From a virus: a stretch of 36,578 nt of DNA. How positions within the stretch are numbered: the stretch's first letter is position 1; each line of letters begins with the position of its first letter. The notes beneath the pieces are model-generated. The model had not been told where the DNA came from. It made no database searches and was given only the letters and a program-made list of their open reading frames with translations. The stretch lies in the IMG/VR virus record IMGVR_UViG_3300042298_001619, positions 1 through 36,578 of that record, one strand, 5' to 3'. Below are positions 14,105-21,139 of this stretch, one piece after another. The position numbers and the translations under genes were made by a program.

Positions 14105-15339
14105 TCGGCGCAAACATTCCAGCACCACCGGCAGCGGCGGGAGTAAGTGGCTCCACCGGCTCCGTTGACAACGCCATCCTCCGCGCAGACGGCACCGGCG
14201 GCGCGACTCTGCAAAATTCCGGCCTCATCGTCGAAGATACGATTGTTTCATTCACCACAGTCACAGGCACTGCCAGCGATGATATCATCACGGCCACCGG
14301 GTCAACATTTTCAAATGGCCAACCCGTGCGCTTCACCGCTCTCACGGGTGGAACGGGGCTAAACACCACCACCAACTATTTTGTCCGCGCAGCCAGTGGA
14401 GCGACCTTCAAACTCGCCACAACCGATAGCGACGCCACTATCGTCAACTTTACCACCAACATCACCGCAGGCACGCTCCTCACGGGCCACAGCGTGCAGG
14501 TCAATGTCACCCTCTCTGAGAACACCACCGAAACCAACTCCGCACTCGTCCTCTCGCCGAAAGGCACGGGGGCACTAATCGCTGGGGCGAAACCAGATGG
14601 GACTACTGCGGGAGGAAACGCAAGAGGCGAAGGGGCTGTTGACTTACAGCTTTTTAAATCATCCTCAGGTCAAGTTGCCACTGGAATTCGGTCTGCTATA
14701 TGCGGCGGAGGCGAAAATTTTACCTCAAATTCTTATGCGGGAGTTTTGGCGGGGCATCAATGTTCAGCCTCTGGCAGCAGAAGTGTAATTTGTGCAGGTC
14801 AGTCGAATTCGGCGTCAGGAAGTAGGTCTGGCGTTTTATCTGGGAATACTAATACAGCATCAGCAACAAGTGCTGTTACTGTTGGCGGAGAGCAGGCTGT
14901 CTCTGATAGGTTCTCAATGCTGGCCCACGCCGCAGGCCAATTCGCAGCACAAGGCGATGCCCAGCGCGCTCGTTTCGTTCTTCGCAACAAGACGACAACG
15001 AACGCGGCAGTCGAGCTATTCCTCGACGGCAGCGCAACTCGCCTCACGATCCCCTCTGGGAAATACCTCACAGGCACAATCAACATCGCTGGCATCAAGA
15101 GCAATGGTAGTGCAGCGGCAAGTTACATTCGCCAGTTCTCTATCAAGAATGTTGCTGGAACTACTTCGCTCGTAGGAACCGTGAACACCATCGGCACGGA
15201 TGAGGCGGCAAGCACCAGTATCAGCATCACAGCAAACGACACCAACGATGCCTTGAAGGTGGAAGTTACCGGAATCGCTTCAGAGACATGGCGCTGGGTG
15301 GCGTCTGTTGATGTGGTAGAAGTAGCTTACGGAACATAA
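14101..15339 (+). CDS. Fibre/adhesin-like protein with YadA-head-type repeats
   Basis: The 412-residue protein starts with a fibre-like N-terminus (PPAAAGVSGSTGSVDNAILRADGTGG), then a beta domain NGQPVRFTALTGGTGLNTTTNYFVRA at residues about 75-115. Residues about 195-275 hold repeats of the type SGSRSVICAGQSNSASGSRSG, the left-handed beta-roll motif of trimeric adhesin heads. A C-terminal beta domain closes the protein. It probably forms trimeric spikes. Bases about 14630-14880, which encode the repeats, are more AT-rich than the flanks, a sign of module exchange. Because the gene lies between portal and protease it may be a head-attached fibre rather than a tail fibre. Confidence 0.65.
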   Translation: MIGANIPAPPAAAGVSGSTGSVDNAILRADGTGGATLQNSGLIVEDTIVSFTTVTGTASDDIITATGSTFSNGQPVRFTALTGGTGLNTTTNYFVRAASGATFKLATTDSDATIVNFTTNITAGTLLTGHSVQVNVTLSENTTETNSALVLSPKGTGALIAGAKPDGTTAGGNARGEGAVDLQLFKSSSGQVATGIRSAICGGGENFTSNSYAGVLAGHQCSASGSRSVICAGQSNSASGSRSGVLSGNTNTASATSAVTVGGEQAVSDRFSMLAHAAGQFAAQGDAQRARFVLRNKTTTNAAVELFLDGSATRLTIPSGKYLTGTINIAGIKSNGSAAASYIRQFSIKNVAGTTSLVGTVNTIGTDEAASTSISITANDTNDALKVEVTGIASETWRWVASVDVVEVAYGT

Positions 15340-15342
15340 TTT

Positions 15343-15576
15343 ATGAAAACATACGGAGTAATCTTCGCAGATGGAACCAAGGAACTGATCAGCATCGTGC
15401 TGGATGACGAGGGCGAGCCTCGGATGGACACGCTTCGCCCTTATCCAACGCCAGAGGATTGGGTTGATCCAACTATTATTCCACTAATCAAGATCGAAAA
15501 GCCCGCCGAAGGAGAGTGGACACCGAAGGTAGTCTGGTTCTCTGATCGCGTGGAGCGGCAATGGGAAGCAAGTTAA
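15343..15576 (+). CDS. Small hypothetical protein (77 aa)
   Basis: The product begins MKTYGVIFADGTKELISIVLDDEGEPRMDTL and reads like a small beta domain with many acidic and aromatic residues. It follows the adhesin-like gene by 3 bp and may be a chaperone or accessory part of the fibre. No family recognised. Confidence 0.6.
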   Translation: MKTYGVIFADGTKELISIVLDDEGEPRMDTLRPYPTPEDWVDPTIIPLIKIEKPAEGEWTPKVVWFSDRVERQWEAS

Positions 15577-15589
15577 CTAACTAATAAGT

Positions 15590-16498
15590 ATGCCAAACGA
15601 ACTAAATACAGCACAACCGACAAGCGGGCTTTCGATCACCGCGCAACTTTTCCAAACCGGCATCACCGTGGGATCGGCGGTTACTTGCAGCGAAGTCAGC
15701 ACCACAAGATTTTATTCTGGCAACATGCCAGCGATCACTGCGGGAACCTATCAGGTTGTCTTTTATTCAAGCGCCATCACTCCTGTGTCTTCTGGCGTGA
15801 TCGCATGGAATGGCAGTGCCGAGATTCTTGTGAATGATCTCTCGACTGCAACAACTGCAGGAACTGCTCAAGCTGTCTGGGATCGTGCAATCACCGCCAT
15901 CACAACAAGCAGCACAATCGGCACGCTCCTAAAAACAAACATTGACGCTACAATCTCAAGCCGCAGCACCGCTACCACCGCAGGCATCGCAGATGCCGTG
16001 TGGGATGAAGTTCTCACAGGCGCAACGCACAATGTCAACAGATCGGCGGGTAAGCGACTGCGCCAAATTGCCGACGAGCGTATCATCGCAGATGGACAGA
16101 CGGTCTCCGCGACTACGAACACAATCACGCTCGAGCCAATCGGAACCTTGTGCGTCGGGCAAACAATCGTCGTCACAAACCAAGACACCGACGAGAAACA
16201 GGTGCGCTTCATTCTTGATTTCGATACCGGCACCGACACCGCCACCGTAGATTCTAACTGGTGCGTTGTGCCGACGGCAGGCGACGAGTATTTACTCACC
16301 ACAGTTCGCGATCCTCTTGTTACGCGGGGAGATCACCCAACCGGAACTGTCGGCGCGGAGATTGATGAAATGTATCTCATCCACGGCCTCAAAGACGGCG
16401 AAGTTCTCACCGTCACCCCGACGAGCCGCACCGCTGGCGCCATCGCACAAACGATCAGCGGTGACGGGACAACAACGACGACAGTTTCTCGCGACTGA
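15590..16498 (+). CDS. Beta-rich virion protein, fibre or decoration candidate (302 aa)
   Basis: The sequence is rich in Thr, Ala, Ser and Val. It has internal similarity: the segment around TAGTAQAVWDRAITAITTSSTIGTLL repeats as TAGIADAVWDEVLTGATHNVN, separated by a DATISSRS linker. The motif AVWDxxx...G is common in phage virion proteins that form beta-structured arms or decoration subunits. The C-terminal half (GQTIVVTNQDTDEKQVRFIL) is probably an immunoglobulin-like or beta-sandwich domain. The gene overlaps the next by one base (TGATG). Confidence 0.6.
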   Translation: MPNELNTAQPTSGLSITAQLFQTGITVGSAVTCSEVSTTRFYSGNMPAITAGTYQVVFYSSAITPVSSGVIAWNGSAEILVNDLSTATTAGTAQAVWDRAITAITTSSTIGTLLKTNIDATISSRSTATTAGIADAVWDEVLTGATHNVNRSAGKRLRQIADERIIADGQTVSATTNTITLEPIGTLCVGQTIVVTNQDTDEKQVRFILDFDTGTDTATVDSNWCVVPTAGDEYLLTTVRDPLVTRGDHPTGTVGAEIDEMYLIHGLKDGEVLTVTPTSRTAGAIAQTISGDGTTTTTVSRD

Positions 16499-16971
16499 TG
16501 ACAATTCTTACCAGCCTGCTCATCGCAACGCAGGGCTTGCTGCCAAGCCCTACGCCACTGTCGATCGGCACGCAGGGCTTGCTTCAAATCCCAAGCGGCC
16601 CGCCGCCGCCACCGCCCATCGTGGCCCGCGATCTGCCGGGTGGCTTCTACCGCGAGCGCCAGCGAGTCGTTGTCGAGATCAAGCGCGGCGTTACCGGCAA
16701 GCTCAAAGTCGGCTCGCCGCAGGTTCAGATTTCCAGTGCGGTTGCTGTGTGTGGAATAAAGGCGTCACCGGCGGCCGGGCCGGTGGCGCTGTCCATTTCA
16801 GCGCAGGTTCCTGTGACGGGCATGGCAACCAACATCTCAGCCAACCGAATCAAGCCAGAAATCTCGATATCGTTCGAGATTGTAGGCTGCCGCGAAGAAA
16901 ACGAGCTGGAAATCTTAATGCTCGCGCAGGCTGCTTTGGAAGAATTTCACCTTGAAGATATCATTAAATGA
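16498..16971 (+). CDS. Hypothetical virion-associated protein (157 aa)
   Basis: The N-terminus carries a doubled 14-residue unit (LLIATQGLLPSPTP then LSIGTQGLLQIPSG) encoded by an exact ACGCAGGGCTTGCT repeat at 16528 and 16570. A Pro run (PPPPPPIVARDLPGG) follows. Residues about 45-150 are beta-rich (RQRVVVEIKRGVTGKLKV, VALSISAQVPVTGM). The C-terminal helix ends LAQAALEEFHLEDIIK. The layout, a repeat, a Pro hinge and a domain, suits a structural protein with a flexible N-terminus. Family unknown. Confidence 0.6.
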   Translation: MTILTSLLIATQGLLPSPTPLSIGTQGLLQIPSGPPPPPPIVARDLPGGFYRERQRVVVEIKRGVTGKLKVGSPQVQISSAVAVCGIKASPAAGPVALSISAQVPVTGMATNISANRIKPEISISFEIVGCREENELEILMLAQAALEEFHLEDIIK

Positions 16972-16973
16972 TA
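16959..16973. promoter_or_regulatory. 15-bp palindrome TATCATT-A-AATGATA
   Basis: TATCATT (16959-16965) and AATGATA (16967-16973) are perfect inverted repeats around one base, spanning the stop codon of the upstream gene. They touch TACAAT at 16972-16977, which could be a -10 element; the best -35 match (TTGAAG, 16952) gives a spacer of only 14 bp. The site could be an operator for a start of transcription here. Weak. Confidence 0.3.
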
Positions 16974-16974
16974 C

Positions 16975-17146
16975 AATGATGATTTTGCCGGTGGAGCATT
17001 GAGGGCGGTTCGCCACTAAGTCGTAAGTTTGGGGCGGGTGCAAGCGTCCGTATGGGCGACTGAATCCCTTACTTGTCTGAAAGAATACAAGGAAGCGCAT
17101 CAAGCGGCCGAGCGACCTGGACTCCATCGGCCCTTTTCTTTTGACA
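16975..17146 (+). ncRNA. Candidate structured RNA in the head operon
   Basis: The 188 bp between the genes ending at 16971 and starting at 17160 are non-coding: + strand frames stop quickly. Several stems can be read: GGCG-GTT-CGCC near 17005-17015; GTAAG (17023-17027) with CTTAC (17068-17072), enclosing CGTCC-GTAT-GGGCG (17045-17058); CTTGT with ACAAG flanking CTGAAAGAAT; and a final GGCCGA/TCGGCC stem before a T-rich tract. This spacing of nested hairpins ending in a terminator is what a small RNA or a leader/processing element looks like. No known RNA family is recognised. Confidence 0.45.
17106..17142 (+). terminator. Possible intrinsic terminator before the protease gene
   Basis: GGCCGA (17106-17111) pairs with TCGGCC (17127-17132) over a 15-base loop and is followed by CTTTTCTTTT. 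The loop is long, so the terminator may be partial. It would end the candidate RNA upstream and lower read-through into the protease gene, which starts 18 bp later. Confidence 0.5.
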
Positions 17147-17159
17147 TCGCCGCCTTCGC

Positions 17160-18035
17160 ATGAGCGACATCATCGAAGGCGTTTCCGTCATTAGCGTAGG
17201 CGAAGCCAAGGGCCACGGGCTTTTTGTGGATCGCATTACATTGCAAGAAGTGAAAGCTTGTGCGGAGACTTATGCTGGCGGAGTCAAGGTCAATCTGGAT
17301 CACGGCGCAGGGATCAAAGACATTGTTGGATTCTGCGACAATTTTCGCATCATAGGCGATAAACTCGTCGCCGATCTAAACCTTCTCCAGAACGCCGAGC
17401 GCAGGGAATATGTGCTCGAAATCGCCGAGAAGCTCCCCGACACCTTCGGAATCTCAATCGCTTTCTCTGGCCCTGTGCGTGAGATCGACGGCAAACGCTT
17501 TGCAAGCTGCGAAGAACTTTACAGCGCTGATCTCGTCCAAACTCCCGCCGCCAACCCTACCGGCCTTTTCAGTTTCGAGGCAAAGGCAGTTGACAAAAAT
17601 CTCACCAATATGGAAGACGAAAAAACCCAAGCTGAAGAGATCGTCAAAGAAGACGAGATCGATATCTCCGACATTCTTTCCCGCCTCTCCGCTCTTGAAA
17701 CCGCTTTCGGCGACTACAAGAACAAAATGGAAGAGATGCCCGAAGAGAAAATGGCTGAAGAGAAAAAGGACGAAATGTGCAACTGCCAATCTGCCTCTCC
17801 TATCTCCAAGCTTGAAGCTAAGATGGATACGATCATCGCAAATTTCGGGTCCGCTCCCATGAAGGGCAGCGCCACCGCCGAAGAGAAGCCCGCCGCCAAG
17901 TTTGATCTGAAGGCTCTTATCGAAAACAAAACTTCCGAACTCGGCAGCAAGACCGCCGCGATCAAATTCGCGATGAGCAATCACCCCGCCGAATACATCG
18001 CTCTCCGCGATTCCAATCAACTCACCAATCTCTAA
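17160..18035 (+). CDS. Prohead protease-scaffold fusion
   Basis: Residues 1 to about 142 fit the HK97-type prohead protease fold: VNLDHG with a candidate catalytic His48, and DTFGISIAFSG with candidate Ser (S99 or S103), followed by SADLVQTPAANPTGLF, the usual end of the domain. Residues about 150-291 are acidic, Lys/Glu-rich and coiled (MEEMPEEKMAEEKKDEM), ending in LKALIENKTSELGSKTAAIKFAMSNHP. That is a scaffold-like region, so one gene may supply both protease and scaffold, as lambda C and Nu3 do. An in-frame ATG at 17610 (residue 151) sits exactly at the boundary. The product shapes the capsid and is cleaved out during maturation. Confidence 0.8.
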   Translation: MSDIIEGVSVISVGEAKGHGLFVDRITLQEVKACAETYAGGVKVNLDHGAGIKDIVGFCDNFRIIGDKLVADLNLLQNAERREYVLEIAEKLPDTFGISIAFSGPVREIDGKRFASCEELYSADLVQTPAANPTGLFSFEAKAVDKNLTNMEDEKTQAEEIVKEDEIDISDILSRLSALETAFGDYKNKMEEMPEEKMAEEKKDEMCNCQSASPISKLEAKMDTIIANFGSAPMKGSATAEEKPAAKFDLKALIENKTSELGSKTAAIKFAMSNHPAEYIALRDSNQLTNL

Positions 18036-18041
18036 AATCTC

Positions 18042-18395
18042 ATGGCCACACAAATCGACAACACATACCGGAGCTTCTCGTTCGCGACTGCAATCTCCGC
18101 AAACACGCTGGTGCGAGTCTCCGGCGATAACGCAGCCGCCGCATTGGTCACCGCCAGCGAAGCCGTCGGCGTTGTTCAAGAGGATGTTTCTGCTACCGGC
18201 ATCGGCAGCGTGAAACTTTTCAGCCCAACTCAGTTCGGCTTGGTCTCTCCCGGCCCCGTGACTGCGGGACTCAATGTTTTCGCAACAACTGGCGGCGTGG
18301 TTGTTGGAACCCTTCTCACCAGCGGAATCACCCTCGGAACTGCGATCAATTCTGGCGCAACCGGCGATGTGATCGAATACGCCTGCAAGCTCTAA
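18042..18395 (+). CDS. Capsid decoration protein, gpD/DUF2190-like (117 aa)
   Basis: The 117-residue product is small, beta-rich and Ala/Gly/Val-rich: FATAISANTLVRVSGDNAAAALVTASEAVGVVQEDV, then VKLFSPTQFGLVSPGPVTAGLNVFATTGGVV. This pattern and size match the family of head decoration proteins placed between protease and major capsid genes. It would bind the outer capsid at trimer sites and stabilise the shell. Confidence 0.75.
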   Translation: MATQIDNTYRSFSFATAISANTLVRVSGDNAAAALVTASEAVGVVQEDVSATGIGSVKLFSPTQFGLVSPGPVTAGLNVFATTGGVVVGTLLTSGITLGTAINSGATGDVIEYACKL

Positions 18396-18414
18396 TCTTT
18401 AAGGAACCACCATT

Positions 18415-19374
18415 ATGGCACTAACAACCACCACCATCCGGGGCGACATCGCGCAGGCCGTTTACGAAGGCCGCAGCAACCGCCAGAACCTTTTCATCGG
18501 CGCGGAAGTCATGCCCATCTATGTGGCTGATGTTCGCAGCGGCGAGTATCTCAAGATCAATCTCGGCCAGTCCGAAGCATTGAACGACGACGCTACGAAG
18601 ATCGCCGCAGGCAGCGCCTATCCCCGCGTTTCCCGCAAATTCGTCAGCGACACATTTGCCGCTACGGAATACGGCCTTGAGGAAATCCTTCCTGATGCCA
18701 CGCAGCGCGACTTGGCTCGCTTCCTCGATGTTGAGGTTGCCGTGGCTGACATGCTTTTGAACCAGATTCAGATCGGCCACGAGGCCCGTGTCGCCGCGCT
18801 CACCTACGCCGCAAATGGCTTGACTGCCATCTCTGGCACTGGCTCGACTGCCGCTTACACCGAGGCGAACATCACCACATTCGATCTCCCCGCCGATGTG
18901 GCCGCTGGCAAGTTGGAACTCGCCAAATATGGTGTCCTTCCTAACACTCTGGTTATGTCTGCGACTCTGTTCGAGCGCGTTCGCCGCAGCACGAAAGTTC
19001 AGAACCAGATGTTCGGCGTTGTTGCCACTAACAGCACCCGCTTGCTCTCCGAGCAGGAGGTTGCCCAGGCAGTCGGCGTTGAGAAAGTTCTCGTTGGCCG
19101 CGCTCCCAAGAACACCGCGAAAAAGGGTCAAACCTACTCTGGCGGATTCGTGTGGGGCGATACCTACATGGCTCTAGCCTACACCTCTGGTGGCGAGTTC
19201 GCCGCTGGTGGATTTGGCCGCACCATCCTCTGGGGCGCTGACAGCCCCGTGCCTTTCGTTGCGGAAACCTACCGCGACGAGGCCCGCCGCTCGAATGTGC
19301 TGCGCGTCCGCCAGCATGCGAGCGAGAAAGTGATTGACGGATCGAGCATCATCCGCATCACGACTGGCCTGTAA
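18415..19374 (+). CDS. Major capsid protein (lambda gpE-like, HK97 fold)
   Basis: The 319-residue protein follows the decoration gene, as in lambda (gpE 341 aa). Key segments: an N-terminal helix TTIRGDIAQAVYEGRSNRQ; an E-loop and P-domain region with YPRVSRKFVSDTFAATEYGLEEILPDATQRDLARFLDVE (spine helix); an A-domain with KYGVLPNTLVMSATLFERVRRSTKV; and DTYMALAYTSGG. A Shine-Dalgarno-like AAGGA precedes the ATG by about 9 bp, fitting high expression. A strong terminator follows at 19401. Confidence 0.88.
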   Translation: MALTTTTIRGDIAQAVYEGRSNRQNLFIGAEVMPIYVADVRSGEYLKINLGQSEALNDDATKIAAGSAYPRVSRKFVSDTFAATEYGLEEILPDATQRDLARFLDVEVAVADMLLNQIQIGHEARVAALTYAANGLTAISGTGSTAAYTEANITTFDLPADVAAGKLELAKYGVLPNTLVMSATLFERVRRSTKVQNQMFGVVATNSTRLLSEQEVAQAVGVEKVLVGRAPKNTAKKGQTYSGGFVWGDTYMALAYTSGGEFAAGGFGRTILWGADSPVPFVAETYRDEARRSNVLRVRQHASEKVIDGSSIIRITTGL

Positions 19375-19400
19375 GTTTGGACAGTTTGGTTTTTGTGTTT

Positions 19401-19437
19401 ACAGAAACCCGCCCTCGCAAGGGGGCGGGTTTTCTGT
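19401..19437. terminator. Strong terminator after the major capsid gene
   Basis: ACAGAAACCCGCCC (19401-19414) pairs with GGGCGGGTTTTCTGT (19423-19437), with one extra T, over an 8-base loop. The A-rich and T-rich arms at the two sides make it a bidirectional rho-independent terminator. It ends the packaging/head unit and separates the glycosyltransferase cassette, which probably needs read-through or its own promoter. Confidence 0.88.
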
Positions 19438-19462
19438 TATTGACACGCCACCCAATTTAGAC

Positions 19463-21139
19463 ATGAACCAAAAAAAGAAACTGGTTGCCGCATTCATTGC
19501 AGGGAACGAAGAAGAACGCATCGCTCGATGCGTTGAGAGCTACAAAAAAATCTGCGACGAGATTGTTGTCGTTCGCGCAATCGGATCGCTAACGCCGGAT
19601 CGCACGCTCGACATTGCCAAGGAACTTGGGTGCGTCACCGCTGAATATTGCAACTCGCCGCTGTGCGAAGATTGGCCGCATCTCGACAACTTCGCCAACG
19701 CTCGGAATCAGGCGATGAGAGCCGCCTACAATCTCGCAGGCGAAGACGGCTGGGTAATGTGGGCTGACATTGATGACATCTTGCCAGAGTCCCAAGTTGA
19801 GCCGCACCTCAAGGCGCTCGCAGAATGCCCGAAAGATTGCGATTGGATTCTCACCGATTATGTAATTCCTGAGCAACACAAGCGCGCGCCACGGGAAAGA
19901 TTCTTTCGCTACAAAACCGGATGGTGGTGGCGTCCCGTGCATGAGAATATGCACCCAACGAAGACGATAAAAATCTGGAGTCGCCGCGATCTGGAATCCG
20001 CGCACCACAAGCCGTCGCTGGGACGCAGGCCGAGCAACGAGCGCAACACTCGCATCCTAGAGTTCAACGATCAATTCACTCCAAACATTAAATTTTATCT
20101 GCACTACGAGAAAATGATCCAAGGCCAGCGCGAGCAGGCGATCCGCTACGGCGCGGAAACTCTTGCGCTCAAAAGCGTCGATGCTGTTCACCGCTACGAG
20201 ACGATGGTGAACATGAGCAATATGACGGATGGCGATACGGCTCTGCGATTCGCCGCCGCTGCCGAGAAGCTCGATCCCAACCGCCGCGAAGCGATTGCGT
20301 TGCAGGCATCGATCCTGATCGATCAAGGCAAAGCCGACGAAGCTCTCGCCGCTCTGGATCGCATGGAGAAAATCCCCGTGCCATCATTCCCGCAATGGAC
20401 GCACCGCGCCGAATACTACGGCTGGAAGGCTACGCGCCTTCGCGCTTGGGCGCTTCGCATGGCAGGAAAAGCCAAGGAAGCTTTTGCGCTGGAGGCTGAC
20501 TTGCTGAATAGCTCAAAAGGCCCAAGGATCAGCATTCTCCACGCGACAAGGGGAAGGCCATTGCAAGCTGTGCAGACGATGAGCCTGTGGCTTTCTCGCG
20601 CCAAGAATCCCGCTGCGATCGAATACATCTTTGCCGTGGATGCCGATGATCCCACCGCCGCGCAGTTGCAACGCTTTGGCGGCGTAGCGCAGGATCGAGA
20701 TGGCGGGGCCGTGGGCGCGTGGAATCTAGCGGCATTTCATTCGACGGGCGACATCCTTGTGCAGATGTCTGACGATTGGGAATGCCCACCGGGCTGGGAT
20801 CAAATGATCATCGATCGACTCGACATTGAGTCAGAAAAATGTCTACGAATTTCTGACGGCCACCGAACCGATGAGCTTCTGCCGATGGCAATCGTGACTC
20901 GCAAACATTATGATCAACACGCATTATTCAATCCCGCATTCAAGAATCAATTTTCAGATGCCGAGTTCACCATTCGTGCGCAGAAGGCCGATTCGATCGT
21001 GGATGCGCGGGACATTGTTTTCGCTCACCATCATCCTGCTTTTGAGCCGAGCATTCCGGTTGATGACACGCATCGTCGGATGTCTGATCCGCAGGAACGC
21101 GAGCGGGCGCAAACGATCTTTGAAGAATTAACCACATGA
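19463..21139 (+). CDS. Double glycosyltransferase (GT-A/GT2-like) with TPR linker
   Basis: Start at ATG 19463 (MNQKKKLVAAFIAGNEEERI), since the open frame upstream lies in the terminator and capsid gene. Residues 6-225: a GT2 domain with AGNEEERIARCVES, DNFANARNQAM and the DxD-type motif WADIDD (D102-D105); WGxxFAxARN-type motifs fit family 2 enzymes with a TPR. Residues about 255-345: TPR-like helices (ALRFAAAAEKLDPNRREAIALQ, KADEALAALDRMEK). Residues 354-545: a second GT-A domain (ISILHATRGRP, AVDADDPTA, MSDDWECPPGWDQMI). Both acidic motifs are present, so both domains may be active. It probably transfers sugars to a virion protein, or to a host glycan. Confidence 0.8.
   Translation: MNQKKKLVAAFIAGNEEERIARCVESYKKICDEIVVVRAIGSLTPDRTLDIAKELGCVTAEYCNSPLCEDWPHLDNFANARNQAMRAAYNLAGEDGWVMWADIDDILPESQVEPHLKALAECPKDCDWILTDYVIPEQHKRAPRERFFRYKTGWWWRPVHENMHPTKTIKIWSRRDLESAHHKPSLGRRPSNERNTRILEFNDQFTPNIKFYLHYEKMIQGQREQAIRYGAETLALKSVDAVHRYETMVNMSNMTDGDTALRFAAAAEKLDPNRREAIALQASILIDQGKADEALAALDRMEKIPVPSFPQWTHRAEYYGWKATRLRAWALRMAGKAKEAFALEADLLNSSKGPRISILHATRGRPLQAVQTMSLWLSRAKNPAAIEYIFAVDADDPTAAQLQRFGGVAQDRDGGAVGAWNLAAFHSTGDILVQMSDDWECPPGWDQMIIDRLDIESEKCLRISDGHRTDELLPMAIVTRKHYDQHALFNPAFKNQFSDAEFTIRAQKADSIVDARDIVFAHHHPAFEPSIPVDDTHRRMSDPQERERAQTIFEELTT

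Noticed and set aside
16266-16955. Overlapping + strand frame of 229 codons
   Set aside because: It covers the ends of two real genes in another frame, and its translation is Arg/Pro/Ala-rich without any motif.
18421-19131. Minus-strand frame of 236 codons opposite the major capsid gene
   Set aside because: Shadow of a highly conserved gene; all neighbouring genes are on the + strand.
19440-19468. Promoter with TTGACA at 19440-19445 for the glycosyltransferase genes
   Set aside because: No -10 box at 16-18 bp; the position would fall inside the gene start. The match may be chance in the terminator tail.
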